The position numbers and the translations under genes are program-made. A stretch of DNA of 64,000 bases from Dokdonella koreensis DS-123 (GTDB lineage Bacteria > Pseudomonadota > Gammaproteobacteria > Xanthomonadales > Rhodanobacteraceae): the NCBI RefSeq assembly GCF_001632775.1, contig NZ_CP015249.1, forward strand, positions 1,344,686 to 1,408,685. Direction: 5' to 3'. Each line of letters opens with the position of its first letter. Position 1 is the stretch's first letter. Of the stretch, positions 8,926-17,518 are shown piece after piece. The notes under the pieces are model-generated. The model was not told the origin of the DNA, made no database searches, and saw nothing but the letters and a program-made list of their open reading frames with translations.

Positions 8926-9537
8926 ATGATGGGGCGTGCCAAGGCGCTGTTCCAGAAAATCAGTCGGCGTTCGTGGATGAAGTACGCGATGCGCGGCGTC
9001 GGCGGCGCCGACAACTACGCGCGGCTGGACCTCGCCTATACGGTCAGCGATCCGTGGAACCTCGACTCGCCGCTGGAGCAGGCGCGGTTCGTGGGGACCG
9101 GCCGCATCGTCGCGCGCGCGTTCGACCGGCCCGGCTCGCTGCTCGAGCTCGGCTGCGGCGAGGGCCACCAGACCGAGCACTTCGCGCGCCTGGCCGACCA
9201 GGTCTACGGCATCGACGTCAGCGAGAACGCGATCGCGCGCGCGCGGTCGCGGCTGCCGCAGGCCCATTTCGCCGTGGCCGACATCGCCAGCCAGCCCTGG
9301 GGCGACCAGAAGGGCCGGTTCGACCTGGTGACCGCCTGCGAAATGCTCTACTACGTGAAGGACATCGATGCCACGCTGGAGCGAATGAGCCACCTCGGCC
9401 GGCAGTGCCTGGTCACGGTGTTCTCGCCGGCGCTGCGCCGGGTCGGCCCGCACCTGGAGCGGATTCCGGGCCTCACCAAGGACTGGATCTGGCACGGCGG
9501 TACCGTGTGGCTGGTGTGCTGGTGGCGCAATGACTGA
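8926..9537 (+). CDS. SAM-dependent methyltransferase, NodS-like
   Basis: A 203-residue class I methyltransferase. The SAM-binding motif I is LLELGCGEGHQTEHFA (about residues 72-87), followed by VYGIDVSENAIARAR and the post-motif FDLVTACEMLYYV. The segment DPWNLDSPLEQARF before motif I resembles NodS, the N-methyltransferase that acts on deacetylated chitooligosaccharides. A NodS-like enzyme near NodB-type deacetylases is suggestive, but the substrate is not proven. The ribosome site GGAGG lies before ATG 8926 (a second ATG is at 8929). The 3' end overlaps the next gene by 8 bases. Confidence 0.82.
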   Translation: MMGRAKALFQKISRRSWMKYAMRGVGGADNYARLDLAYTVSDPWNLDSPLEQARFVGTGRIVARAFDRPGSLLELGCGEGHQTEHFARLADQVYGIDVSENAIARARSRLPQAHFAVADIASQPWGDQKGRFDLVTACEMLYYVKDIDATLERMSHLGRQCLVTVFSPALRRVGPHLERIPGLTKDWIWHGGTVWLVCWWRND

Positions 9538-10723
9538 TCCGCAGGCGGCGCTGGCCGGCCGCGGTGTCGTCTATTTCGGCAACGACTGGCACGCCGAGAA
9601 CCGCACCAGCAGCCACCATGTCGCCAGCCGCCTGGCCCGGGCGATGCCGGTGCTGTACGTCTCCTCGCCCGGCATGCGTGCGCCGCAGGCCAGCGGCCGC
9701 GACCTGCGCCGCGCCCTGCGCAAGCTGACGGCCGCGCTGCGTCCGCCGACGCGGATCGAGGGGCAGCTGTGGCACTGCACGATCCCGCAGCTGCCGTTCC
9801 GCCGCATCCCCGGCGTGGACGCGTTCAACCGCTGGTTCGGCGGCTGGGCGGTGCGGCGCGCGCTGAAGGCCGCCGGCATCGACCGCCGCATCGCCTGGTT
9901 CGTGGTGCCGCACCCGGGCTTCCTGGCCGGCCGCCTCGGCGAGGACCTGTGCGTCTACTACTGCATCGACGACTACGCCGCGCACCCGGGCGTGGACAGC
10001 ACCCGCATCGCCGCCTGCGACCTGGCGCTGACGCGCGCGGCCGATATCGTCTTCGTCGCGCCGCCGGCGCTGGTCGCCGCCAAGACCGCGCAGAACCCGC
10101 ACACGGTGTTCTCGCCGCACGGCGTGGACGTGGACCTGTTCGGCCGCGCTGCCGATCCGGCCACGCCGGTCGCCGAGGCTGCGCGCGGCCTGCCGCATCC
10201 GGTGATCGGCTATTTCGGGTCGATCCACGAATGGATCGACCTGGAGCTGATCGAATGGCTGGCGCGGCAGCGCCCGGCCTGGACCTTCCTGCTGGTCGGC
10301 CATGCGGCGGTCGACGTCGCGCGGCTGGCCGCGCTGCCGAACGTGCGCCTCGCCGGCGCACAGCCCTACGCGACGCTGCCGCAATGGGCCAAGGCGTTCG
10401 ACGCGGCGATCATCCCGTACCGTCTCAACCGGCAGGTCGCCAACGCCAATCCGCTGAAGCTGCGCGAATACCTCGCGACCGGCAAGCCGGTGGTCAGCGT
10501 GCGCAACCCGGAGATCGAGAAGTTCGCCGACGTCGTACGCCTGGCGGACGATCGCGGCGGCTTCCTCGCCGCGCTCGACGCGGCGATCGGCGCCGGCCCC
10601 GAGGCCGGTGCCGCCGAGCGCCGCGCCGCGGTGGCCGACCAGACCTGGGACCGCCGCGTCGAGGCGGTCCTGGCCGAGGTCGCCGGCACACTCGCCGCGC
10701 GCGTTCCCCCTTCTTCCCGCTGA
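9530..10723 (+). CDS. GT-B glycosyltransferase
   Basis: A 397-residue glycosyltransferase of the GT4-like type. The N-terminus (GRGVVYFGNDWHAENRTS) is followed by CIDDYAAHPG, a form common in EPS glycosyltransferases. The C-terminal donor domain shows GYFGSIHEWIDLELIEWLA and PYRLNRQVANANPLKLREY with its conserved Lys-Glu. It overlaps the methyltransferase gene by 8 bases and precedes the Gfo/Idh-SDR fusion gene by 17 bases, so it is part of one operon. Donor sugar is unknown. Confidence 0.87.
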   Translation: MTDPQAALAGRGVVYFGNDWHAENRTSSHHVASRLARAMPVLYVSSPGMRAPQASGRDLRRALRKLTAALRPPTRIEGQLWHCTIPQLPFRRIPGVDAFNRWFGGWAVRRALKAAGIDRRIAWFVVPHPGFLAGRLGEDLCVYYCIDDYAAHPGVDSTRIAACDLALTRAADIVFVAPPALVAAKTAQNPHTVFSPHGVDVDLFGRAADPATPVAEAARGLPHPVIGYFGSIHEWIDLELIEWLARQRPAWTFLLVGHAAVDVARLAALPNVRLAGAQPYATLPQWAKAFDAAIIPYRLNRQVANANPLKLREYLATGKPVVSVRNPEIEKFADVVRLADDRGGFLAALDAAIGAGPEAGAAERRAAVADQTWDRRVEAVLAEVAGTLAARVPPSSR

Positions 10724-10740
10724 TTCCAAGGACACCGCCC

Positions 10741-12810
10741 ATGAGTGCTCCCGCCTCCACGCTGCGCGTCGCCGTCGTCGGCGCCGGCTATGTCGCCAGC
10801 CATCACCTGGCGGCGCTCAAGCGGCTCGACTTCGTCGAGGTCGTCGGCCTGTGCGACACCAACCTCGAGGCGGCCCATGCGCTGGCACAGCGCTTCGGCA
10901 TCGAGCGGGTCGTCGCCGACCTGGACGATCTCGCGCCGGCGCGCCCGAACGCGGTCTACATCCTGACGCCACCGGCCTCGCACGCCGCGCTGGCGATCCG
11001 CGCGATGGACACGTTCGGCTGCGGCGTCCTGGTCGAGAAGCCGATGGCCGACACCGTGGCCGAATGCGAGGCGATGATCGCCAAGGCCGAGGAGAAGGGC
11101 CTGATCCTCGGCGTCAACCATTCGGACCTGCTCGATCCGGTGGTCATCAAGGCGCTCGAGACGGTGCGCGCAGGGCGGATCGGCGAGGTCGTCTCGGTGG
11201 ACGTGCTGCGCAGCTCGGAATATCCGGCGTATGCCGGCGGCCCGCTGCCGGGCCAGGTCGCGCAAGGCTCCTATCCGTTCCGCGACCTCGGCGTGCACGG
11301 CCTCTACACGCTGGAGGCGTTCATCGGGCCGCTGCGCGACCTCGACGTCCGTTTCCAGTCCAGCGGCCGCGACCCGAACCTGCGCTTCGACGAATGGCAG
11401 GTGCGCGCGGCCGGCGAGGGCGCGATCGGCCGGCTGCTGCTGTCGTGGAACGCGCGGCCGATGGAGAGCCGCCTGGTGGTGCGCGGCACGCGCGGGACGA
11501 TCGAGGTGGACCGCTTCCTGCAGACCTGCCGCATCCATCGCGTGCTGCCGGGACCGAAGTTCATCGGCATCGTCATCAATACCTGGCTGAGCGCGGTGGC
11601 CGACGTCGTGCGCGTGCCGTGGAACGTGGTGCGCTTCGCCACCGGCCTGCTGCGGCCTTCGCCGGGCATCCAGAAAGGCGCGGCGGATTTCGCCCACGCC
11701 GCCCGCGACAACGCGCGGCCGCCGTTCACCGGCGAGGACGCGCTGCGCATCGTCCGCCTGCTGGAGGCCGCCTGCGCCGAGCCCGACCGCCTGCGGCGCG
11801 AGGAACTGGACGCGCGCCTGGCGGTGACGCCGGCGCCGGCCGACGCGCTGGTGACGGGCGCCGCCGGCTTTCTCGGCCGGGCGCTGGTCGCGCGGCTGCG
11901 GGCCGACGGCCAGCGCGTGCGTGTGCTGGTGCGGCGCCCGGTCGCCGCCTACGCCGCGGACGCGGGCATCGAGCAGGTCATCGGCGATCTCGGCGATCCG
12001 CGCATCGTCGATCACGCCGTGGCCGGCGTGCCGGTGGTCTATCACGTCGGCGCGGCGATGCGCGGCGGCCTGCGCGACTTCGAGGCCGGCACGACCTGGG
12101 GCACGCGCAACGTCGTCGATGCCTGCCTGCGCCACGGCACTGGCCGCCTGGTCTACGTCAGCTCGCTGAGCGTGCTCGACCACGCCGGCCGCGACCCGGC
12201 CGTGCCGGTGACCGAGACCTCGGTGTTCGAGCCGACGCCGCAGCGCCGCGGCGCCTACACCCAGACCAAGCTGACGGCCGAGCAGTACGTGGCCGATGCG
12301 ATCCGCGGCCGCGGCCTGCCGGCGGTGATCCTGCGGCCGGGCCAGATCTTCGGGCCGGGCGCCGAGAAGGTCACGCCCAACGGCACGGTCGCGCTGGCCG
12401 GGCGCTGGCTGGCGATCGGCGAGGCCGGCCAGACGATCCCGCTGGTCTACGTCGACGACGTCGTCGATGCGCTGCGCCTGGCGGCGAGCGCGCCGGCCGC
12501 GGTCGGCCAGGTGTTCAACATCGTCGACGGCGAGCCGGTCACCCAGCAGGAATACCTCGACCGCGTCCGCGGCAAGCTCGGCGACGAGCTGCGCCTGAGC
12601 CGCGTGTCGGTCGGCGTCTTCTCGACGCTGGCGCACGGCGTGGAACTGCTCGGCAAGGTGCTGCGGCGCGACGTGCCGCTGACGCGCTACCGCGTCGCCT
12701 CGCTGCGCCCGCTGGCCAACTTCGACCTGTCCGCCGCGCGCGACCGCCTCGGCTGGACGCCGCAGGTCGGCGTGCGGCGCGGGCTCGACCGGACCTTCGG
12801 CGCCGGCTGA
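10741..12810 (+). CDS. Fused Gfo/Idh/MocA oxidoreductase and NAD-dependent epimerase/dehydratase (SDR)
   Basis: One uninterrupted 689-residue frame holds two complete sugar-enzyme domains. Residues about 8-360 are a Gfo/Idh/MocA oxidoreductase with the nucleotide motif G14-A-G16 and the EKP motif at E99-K100-P101. Residues about 368-689 are an extended SDR epimerase/dehydratase with VTGAAGFLG at 371-379 and the catalytic Y506-x3-K510 pair. The two are normally separate proteins. The linker is short (TPAPADA), with no internal stop or frameshift. The fusion probably channels a nucleotide-sugar intermediate, for example a keto-sugar made by one half and used by the other. The exact sugar is not predictable here. 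Confidence 0.87.
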   Translation: MSAPASTLRVAVVGAGYVASHHLAALKRLDFVEVVGLCDTNLEAAHALAQRFGIERVVADLDDLAPARPNAVYILTPPASHAALAIRAMDTFGCGVLVEKPMADTVAECEAMIAKAEEKGLILGVNHSDLLDPVVIKALETVRAGRIGEVVSVDVLRSSEYPAYAGGPLPGQVAQGSYPFRDLGVHGLYTLEAFIGPLRDLDVRFQSSGRDPNLRFDEWQVRAAGEGAIGRLLLSWNARPMESRLVVRGTRGTIEVDRFLQTCRIHRVLPGPKFIGIVINTWLSAVADVVRVPWNVVRFATGLLRPSPGIQKGAADFAHAARDNARPPFTGEDALRIVRLLEAACAEPDRLRREELDARLAVTPAPADALVTGAAGFLGRALVARLRADGQRVRVLVRRPVAAYAADAGIEQVIGDLGDPRIVDHAVAGVPVVYHVGAAMRGGLRDFEAGTTWGTRNVVDACLRHGTGRLVYVSSLSVLDHAGRDPAVPVTETSVFEPTPQRRGAYTQTKLTAEQYVADAIRGRGLPAVILRPGQIFGPGAEKVTPNGTVALAGRWLAIGEAGQTIPLVYVDDVVDALRLAASAPAAVGQVFNIVDGEPVTQQEYLDRVRGKLGDELRLSRVSVGVFSTLAHGVELLGKVLRRDVPLTRYRVASLRPLANFDLSAARDRLGWTPQVGVRRGLDRTFGAG

Positions 12811-12818
12811 AGCCGCGG

Positions 12819-12844
12819 GCGCCGGTCGCGTGCGGCACCGGCGC
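12819..12844. terminator. GC-rich hairpin between convergent genes
   Basis: An 8-bp perfect stem (GCGCCGGT / ACCGGCGC) with a 10-base loop lies in the 74-base gap between the fusion gene and the leftward acyltransferase gene. There is no T-run on either side, so it is a weak candidate for a two-way terminator. Confidence 0.35.
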
Positions 12845-12884
12845 ATCCGCGGGGCCGCGCCTGCGGGCTGCCGCCGGGCGCCGG

Positions 12885-13910
12885 CTACGCGGCGATGCTG
12901 CGCCGGCGTTTCCAGGCGTCGCGGATCAGGCGCATCGCCGGCCGCTCGACCGTGAAGGTCAGCGCCGTCGCCAGCGCGGTCACGACGACGGCCGCGCACA
13001 GCCCGGCGGTCCCGCCGCCGAGGCCGGCCTGCTCGAAGTGCCAGATCAGGCTGAAGCCGATCGCCTGGTGCAGCAGGTAGAGCGAGTAGGAGATCGTCCC
13101 GAGGAAGGCGAACGGCGCTGCGCGCAGCCAGCCCAGGCGGCCGGTCACGAACAGGGCGAAGACGCCCGAGCAGACCAGGGCGGCAGCGGTGAAGACCGGC
13201 GGGTAGGCGACCGCGATCGCGACCAGGGTGAGGCCGATCAGCGCCAGGTCGGTGCGCCGTTCCGCCGGATAGGTGCGCAGCCGGTAGAACAGGATGCCCA
13301 GCGCGAAGAACGGGATGTGGCGTGCGATCGACAGCTCGCGCAGCGTGTAGGACAGGTGCACGCCGCGCTGCTCGGCCTGGCCGTAGACCACGGCCAGGAC
13401 CAGCCAGCCGCCGATGATCCAGCGGATCCGCCCGAGCTGGCCGAGCACGAACCACAGCAGCATCTGCGCGTAGAAGAACAGCTCCACCTCCAGCGTCCAG
13501 TACGAGCCGTCCAGATGCTCGGCGCCGAGCAACTGCTGGATCATCGTGAAATCGATGACGACGTCGCTCCACGGCAGGCGCTGCGAGGGCATGCCGATCG
13601 TGTAGACGACCACGGCGCTCAACACGATCGCCGTCCAGTACGCCGGGAACAGCCGCGAGAAGCGGCCGACCACGAAGTCCAGCGCCGTGCGCGTGCGCTC
13701 CAGCGTCATGAAGATCACGAAGCCGCTGATCAGGAAGAACAGGTGCACGCCGTAGTTGCCGAACGCGAAGGAGAGCGGTGCCGGTCCGGCGTGGCCGTAG
13801 AGCTCCCCGTAGAGCGTGGTGTAGTGGTAGGCGACCACCGCGAGCGCGGCCAGGCCGCGCAGCGCATCGAGCTCGACGACGCGGGAGGCGGGTGGCGAAG
13901 CGGTCGGCAC
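12885..13910 (-). CDS. Acyltransferase family 3 membrane protein
   Basis: A 341-residue integral membrane O-acyltransferase (Acyl_transf_3), likely to acetylate or acylate a sugar of the EPS. The N-terminal catalytic signature LDALRGLAALAVVAYHY contains the conserved Arg and His. About ten membrane segments follow, with SYSLYLLHQAIG near the end. I chose the GTG at 13910 because it is preceded by GGAG at a 7-base spacing; the frame extends further upstream to an ATG at 14072, but that part is Arg/Ala-rich and would run across the intergenic region to the divergent gene. It is transcribed opposite to both neighbours. Confidence 0.85.
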   Translation of the reverse strand: MPTASPPASRVVELDALRGLAALAVVAYHYTTLYGELYGHAGPAPLSFAFGNYGVHLFFLISGFVIFMTLERTRTALDFVVGRFSRLFPAYWTAIVLSAVVVYTIGMPSQRLPWSDVVIDFTMIQQLLGAEHLDGSYWTLEVELFFYAQMLLWFVLGQLGRIRWIIGGWLVLAVVYGQAEQRGVHLSYTLRELSIARHIPFFALGILFYRLRTYPAERRTDLALIGLTLVAIAVAYPPVFTAAALVCSGVFALFVTGRLGWLRAAPFAFLGTISYSLYLLHQAIGFSLIWHFEQAGLGGGTAGLCAAVVVTALATALTFTVERPAMRLIRDAWKRRRSIAA

Positions 13911-13949
13911 GGTGCCACTCCGGGCGCCGGGGGGCGCGGCTCGGCGCGC

Positions 13950-14032
13950 ATCATACGCGCGCCGGGCGGCCGTCACACGCCGCGGAGCGGGATGCCCCGG
14001 CCGGCCCGGCGAGGCGGCACACTCGCTACAAT
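13950..14032. promoter_or_regulatory. Divergent promoter region with two -10-like boxes
   Basis: Between the acyltransferase gene (leftward) and the glycosyltransferase gene (rightward) are a rightward TACAAT at 14027-14032 and a leftward TATGAT at 13950-13955. Each is a good match to the -10 consensus, but neither has a convincing -35 box at 17 bp. They are the only such AT-rich hexamers in this very GC-rich gap. Confidence 0.35.
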
Positions 14033-14070
14033 CCCCCGTTCCGCCCTTGCCGCCGCCGACCGCCGACCGC

Positions 14071-15246
14071 ATGCGCCTCCTCGTCGTGACTTCGCAGTTT
14101 CCGCTGGCCGGCGAGCCGACGCGTGGACGCCCGATCCACCAGACCCTGCGCGAACTGGCGCGGCAGGCGACGGTGCGCGTGCTGAGCCCGGTCGCGCGCT
14201 ATCCGCGCTGGGCACAACCCTCGAGCTACCTGTTCCGCGCGCCCGACCCGCACGCCGCCGTCACCGATCTGGACGCCGTCTGGCCCACCTATCCGGCACT
14301 GCCGGCGCTGACGCGTCCGTTCAACGGCTGGCTCTGCGCGCGCGCGATCGCCGCCGAAGCGCGCGCATTCGCGCCCGACGTGATCCTGGCCTACTGGCTC
14401 TATCCCGACGCGTTCGGTGCGCAACGCGTCGCCCGCCGCCTGGACGTACCGTTCGTGGCCGGCGCGCGCGGCTCGGACATCCGCGTGCGCGACGCGATCA
14501 GCCGGCGCCTGACGGTGCCGGTCGTGCGCGGCGCCGACCGCCTGCTGGTGGTCAGCGCCGACCTCGGCCGCCTCGCCGTCGAGGACTACGGCGCCGATCC
14601 GGCGCGCGTGCGCGTAATCGCCAACGGCTGCGATGCGACGATCTTCCACCGCCGAGACCGCGCTGCGGCGCGCGCGGCCCTGGGCGTCGCCGCCGACGCC
14701 GAGCTGGTGCTCTACGTCGGCCGGCTGGTCGCCGAGAAGGGCCTGCGCGAGCTGGTCGAGGCGCTGCGCACGCTGCGCCGCGTGCGACCGCGCGCCGAAT
14801 GCGTCCTGGTCGGCGAGGGCCCGCTGCAGGCCGAGCTGGCGGCCGCCGCCGCCGACCCGGCGAACGGGCTGCGCCTGGCCGGTGCGCAGCCGGCGCCGCA
14901 GGTCGCCGAGTGGATGGCGGCCGCGGACCTGGTCACGCTGCCGAGCTACTCCGAGGGTCATCCGAACGTGCTGGTCGAGGCGCTGGCCTGCGGCCGGCCG
15001 GTGGTGTCCACGCCGGTCGGCGGCGTGCCCGAGGTGGTCGACGCCAGCTGCGCGGTGCTGGTGCCGCCACGCGACGCCCAGGCCCTGGCCGGGGCACTGG
15101 CGGCGGTGCTCGCGCGCGACTGGGACGAGGTGGCGTTGTCGCGGCGCTTCTCGCGCAGCTGGGCCGAGGTCGCCGCCGATACGCTGACCGCCTGTCGCGA
15201 GGCGCTGGCCGCGCGCGGCACCCCGCAACGTCCTGGAACGGAGTGA
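14071..15246 (+). CDS. Glycosyltransferase family 4
   Basis: A 391-residue GT-B enzyme, first gene of the tight operon that runs to 21068. The start MRLLVVTSQFPLAGEPTRG is typical of GT4 acceptor domains. The donor domain shows LYVGRLVAEKGLRELV and the EX7E region within SYSEGHPNVLVEALACG. It is probably a mannosyl-, glucosyl- or galactosyltransferase of the EPS repeat unit; specificity is not visible. The next gene, asnB, begins 7 bases after its stop. The ATG is preferred over an upstream in-frame start at 13912 because the latter overlaps the divergent promoter region. Confidence 0.9.
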   Translation: MRLLVVTSQFPLAGEPTRGRPIHQTLRELARQATVRVLSPVARYPRWAQPSSYLFRAPDPHAAVTDLDAVWPTYPALPALTRPFNGWLCARAIAAEARAFAPDVILAYWLYPDAFGAQRVARRLDVPFVAGARGSDIRVRDAISRRLTVPVVRGADRLLVVSADLGRLAVEDYGADPARVRVIANGCDATIFHRRDRAAARAALGVAADAELVLYVGRLVAEKGLRELVEALRTLRRVRPRAECVLVGEGPLQAELAAAAADPANGLRLAGAQPAPQVAEWMAAADLVTLPSYSEGHPNVLVEALACGRPVVSTPVGGVPEVVDASCAVLVPPRDAQALAGALAAVLARDWDEVALSRRFSRSWAEVAADTLTACREALAARGTPQRPGTE

Positions 15247-15253
15247 CGCGCCC

Positions 15254-17176
15254 GTGTGCGGAATAGCAGGATTCGTGGGTTCCGGCGTGCGCACCGAGGC
15301 GGCCCGGCCGGTGCTGGAGGCGATGATCCACACGCTGCACCATCGCGGCCCGGACGGCTACGGCTTCCATGTCGCCGACGGGGCGGGGCTGGCGCATGCG
15401 CGGCTGTCGATCATCGACCTGGCCACCGGCGACCAGCCGATCCGCAACCCGACCGGCACGGTGTGGACCGTGTTCAACGGCGAGATCTTCAACTACCTGG
15501 AGCTGCGTGCGGACCTGGAGGCGCGCGGCCACCGCTTCTACACGCAATCGGACACCGAAGTGATCGTGCACCTGTACGACCGCTACGGCGACGCCTTCGT
15601 CGAGCATCTCAACGGCCAGTTCGCGATCGCGCTGTGGGACCAGGCCCGCCGCCGGCTGGTGCTGGCGCGCGACCGGGCCGGCATCCGGCCGCTGTTCTAC
15701 ACCCAGGCGCGCGGTGCGCTGTGGTTCGCCTCCGAGGTCAAGGCGCTGTTCGCGGCCGTGCCCGAGCGCCGGCGGCTGGACCCGGCCGGCCTGGTGCAGG
15801 CTTTCAGCTACTGGGCGCCGATCGACCCGGACACCGTCTACACCGACGTCGCCAGCCTGCCGCCGGGCCACGTGCTGGCGGTGGAGGCCGACGGGCGCCA
15901 GGCGCTGACGCGCTACTGGGACTGGACCTTCCCCGATGCCGCCGAAACGCGGCCGGCGCGGTTCGCCGGCATCGAGCAGGCCGCGGCCGAGCTGCGCGAG
16001 CGCCTGGTCGACGCGGTGCGCCTGCAGCTGCGCGCCGACGTGCCGGTCGGCGCCTATCTCAGCGGCGGCCTCGATTCCTCCGGCATCGTCGCGCTGATCC
16101 GCGGCTTCACGGCGACGCCGGTGCGCACGTTCTCGGTCGCGTTCGACGAGCCGGAGTTCGACGAGAGCGCCCACCAGCTGGCGATGGTGCGCCACCTGGG
16201 GACCGATCACACGACGCTCAGGATCGACCGTCGCCGGATCGGCGAAGCGTTCCCGCGGCTGATCCGGCACGCCGAGACCCCGGTGCTGCGCACCGCCGCC
16301 GTGCCGCTGATGCTGCTGGCCGGTGCGGTGCGCGAGGCCGGCTACCGCGTCGTGCTGACCGGCGAGGGCGCCGACGAGGTGTTCGGCGGCTACGACCTGT
16401 TCAAGGAAGCCAAGGTGCGGCGCTTCTGGGCGCGCCAGCCGGACTCGCAGCTGCGGCCCAAGCTGCTCGGCCGCCTGTACGGCTACCTGGAGCATTCGCC
16501 GGTCGGCAACCCGGCCTTCGCCGCCTCGTTCTTCGGCCAGGGGCGCGAGCACATCGACCGGCCGGTGTTCGCCCACCTGCCGCGCTGGACCACCTCGCGG
16601 CGCGCGCTGATGTTCCTGGCGCCGGAGCTGCGCGTCGCGGCCGGCGAGCGCGACCCGCTGGCCTTCGTCGAGTCGCGCCTGCCGGAGGGCATCGCGCGCT
16701 GGTCGCCGCTGGCGCGCGACCAGTACGTGGAGGCCAAGACGCTGCTGGCCGGTTACCTCCTGTCCTCGCAGGGCGATCGCGTCGCGATGGCCGGTTCGAT
16801 CGAGGCGCGCTTCCCGTACCTGGACCACACGCTGATCGAGTTCGCCAACCGGCTGCCGCCCTCGTACAAGATCCAGGGCCTGACCGAGAAGGCGATCCTG
16901 CGCAAGGCGCTGGCCGACCTGCTGCCGGCCGACATCGCCACCCGCACCAAGCAGCCCTACCGCGCGCCGGACAGCGCCAGCTTCTTCGTCGACGGCGAGC
17001 CGCTGGACTACGTCGCCGCGCTGTTCGACCCGCGGAACCTGCGCCGCTGCGGCCTGTTCGACGTGGACGCGGTCGGCCGGCTCTACGCCAAGGCCCGGGC
17101 CGGGCGCGCCAGCGGCTTCGCCGACAACCAGGCCTTCGTCGGCATCCTTTCCACACTGCTGCTCGACCAACGCTAG
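15254..17176 (+). CDS. asnB: Glutamine-hydrolysing asparagine synthase-type amidotransferase
   Basis: A 640-residue two-domain enzyme. The glutaminase domain begins with Cys2 exposed after Met removal (MCGIAGFVG), which fixes the GTG at 15254 as the start. The synthetase domain carries the PP-loop SGGLDSS at 270-276 and the GEGADEVFGGYD block. It transfers glutamine nitrogen to an adenylated carboxylate. In EPS clusters, including exosortase-A loci, such AsnB homologues are thought to make amides on sugar acids or amino-acid substituents rather than free asparagine. Its place directly before the ACP, ligase and NadE-like genes supports a biosynthetic rather than housekeeping role, by inference. 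Confidence 0.9.
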   Translation: MCGIAGFVGSGVRTEAARPVLEAMIHTLHHRGPDGYGFHVADGAGLAHARLSIIDLATGDQPIRNPTGTVWTVFNGEIFNYLELRADLEARGHRFYTQSDTEVIVHLYDRYGDAFVEHLNGQFAIALWDQARRRLVLARDRAGIRPLFYTQARGALWFASEVKALFAAVPERRRLDPAGLVQAFSYWAPIDPDTVYTDVASLPPGHVLAVEADGRQALTRYWDWTFPDAAETRPARFAGIEQAAAELRERLVDAVRLQLRADVPVGAYLSGGLDSSGIVALIRGFTATPVRTFSVAFDEPEFDESAHQLAMVRHLGTDHTTLRIDRRRIGEAFPRLIRHAETPVLRTAAVPLMLLAGAVREAGYRVVLTGEGADEVFGGYDLFKEAKVRRFWARQPDSQLRPKLLGRLYGYLEHSPVGNPAFAASFFGQGREHIDRPVFAHLPRWTTSRRALMFLAPELRVAAGERDPLAFVESRLPEGIARWSPLARDQYVEAKTLLAGYLLSSQGDRVAMAGSIEARFPYLDHTLIEFANRLPPSYKIQGLTEKAILRKALADLLPADIATRTKQPYRAPDSASFFVDGEPLDYVAALFDPRNLRRCGLFDVDAVGRLYAKARAGRASGFADNQAFVGILSTLLLDQR

Positions 17177-17259
17177 CCGGGCCTCCCCGGCCGGCGGGTC
17201 GCCCCCCGTGCGTATCAGGCATAATCGCGCCCGATCGTTCAACGACGCGTGGGGAAGGC

Positions 17260-17508
17260 ATGGATCACCGGCAGCAGGTCAGGCAGTTTGTGCTGAAGAA
17301 CTTCCTGTTCACGGACGACGAAACGGCGCTGGCCGATGCCGATTCGCTGATCGGCAACGGCATCGTCGATTCGACCGGCATCCTCGAACTGATCGGCTTC
17401 ATCGAGGAGACGCACGGCTTGCGCATCGTCCCGGAGGAGATGGTGCCGGCCAATTTCGACTCGATCGATACGATCAGCGCGTTCCTCGCGCGCAGGCTCG
17501 CCGCCTGA
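17260..17508 (+). CDS. Acyl carrier protein
   Basis: An 82-residue phosphopantetheine-binding protein. The attachment site is S38 in GIVDSTGILEL, a DS[LT]-type motif, within a four-helix carrier fold. It is acidic and lacks a fused enzyme domain. It would hold the acyl group activated by the AMP ligase encoded 10 bases downstream. The start ATG follows GGGGAAGG. A CATAAT hexamer at 17220-17225 could be an internal -10 box, but no -35 is evident. Stand-alone ACP plus ligase pairs are known from exosortase-A-linked EPS loci. Confidence 0.9.
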   Translation: MDHRQQVRQFVLKNFLFTDDETALADADSLIGNGIVDSTGILELIGFIEETHGLRIVPEEMVPANFDSIDTISAFLARRLAA

Positions 17509-17518
17509 GCCGACGCCG

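Noticed and set aside
10366-13572. Very long antisense and alternate-frame ORFs (for example 1068 aa on the minus strand here, 1552 aa at 10608-15266 on the plus strand)
   Set aside because: At about 70% GC, stop codons are rare in shadow frames. These frames are Arg/Ala/Pro-rich, have no domains and lie across genes with clear motifs.
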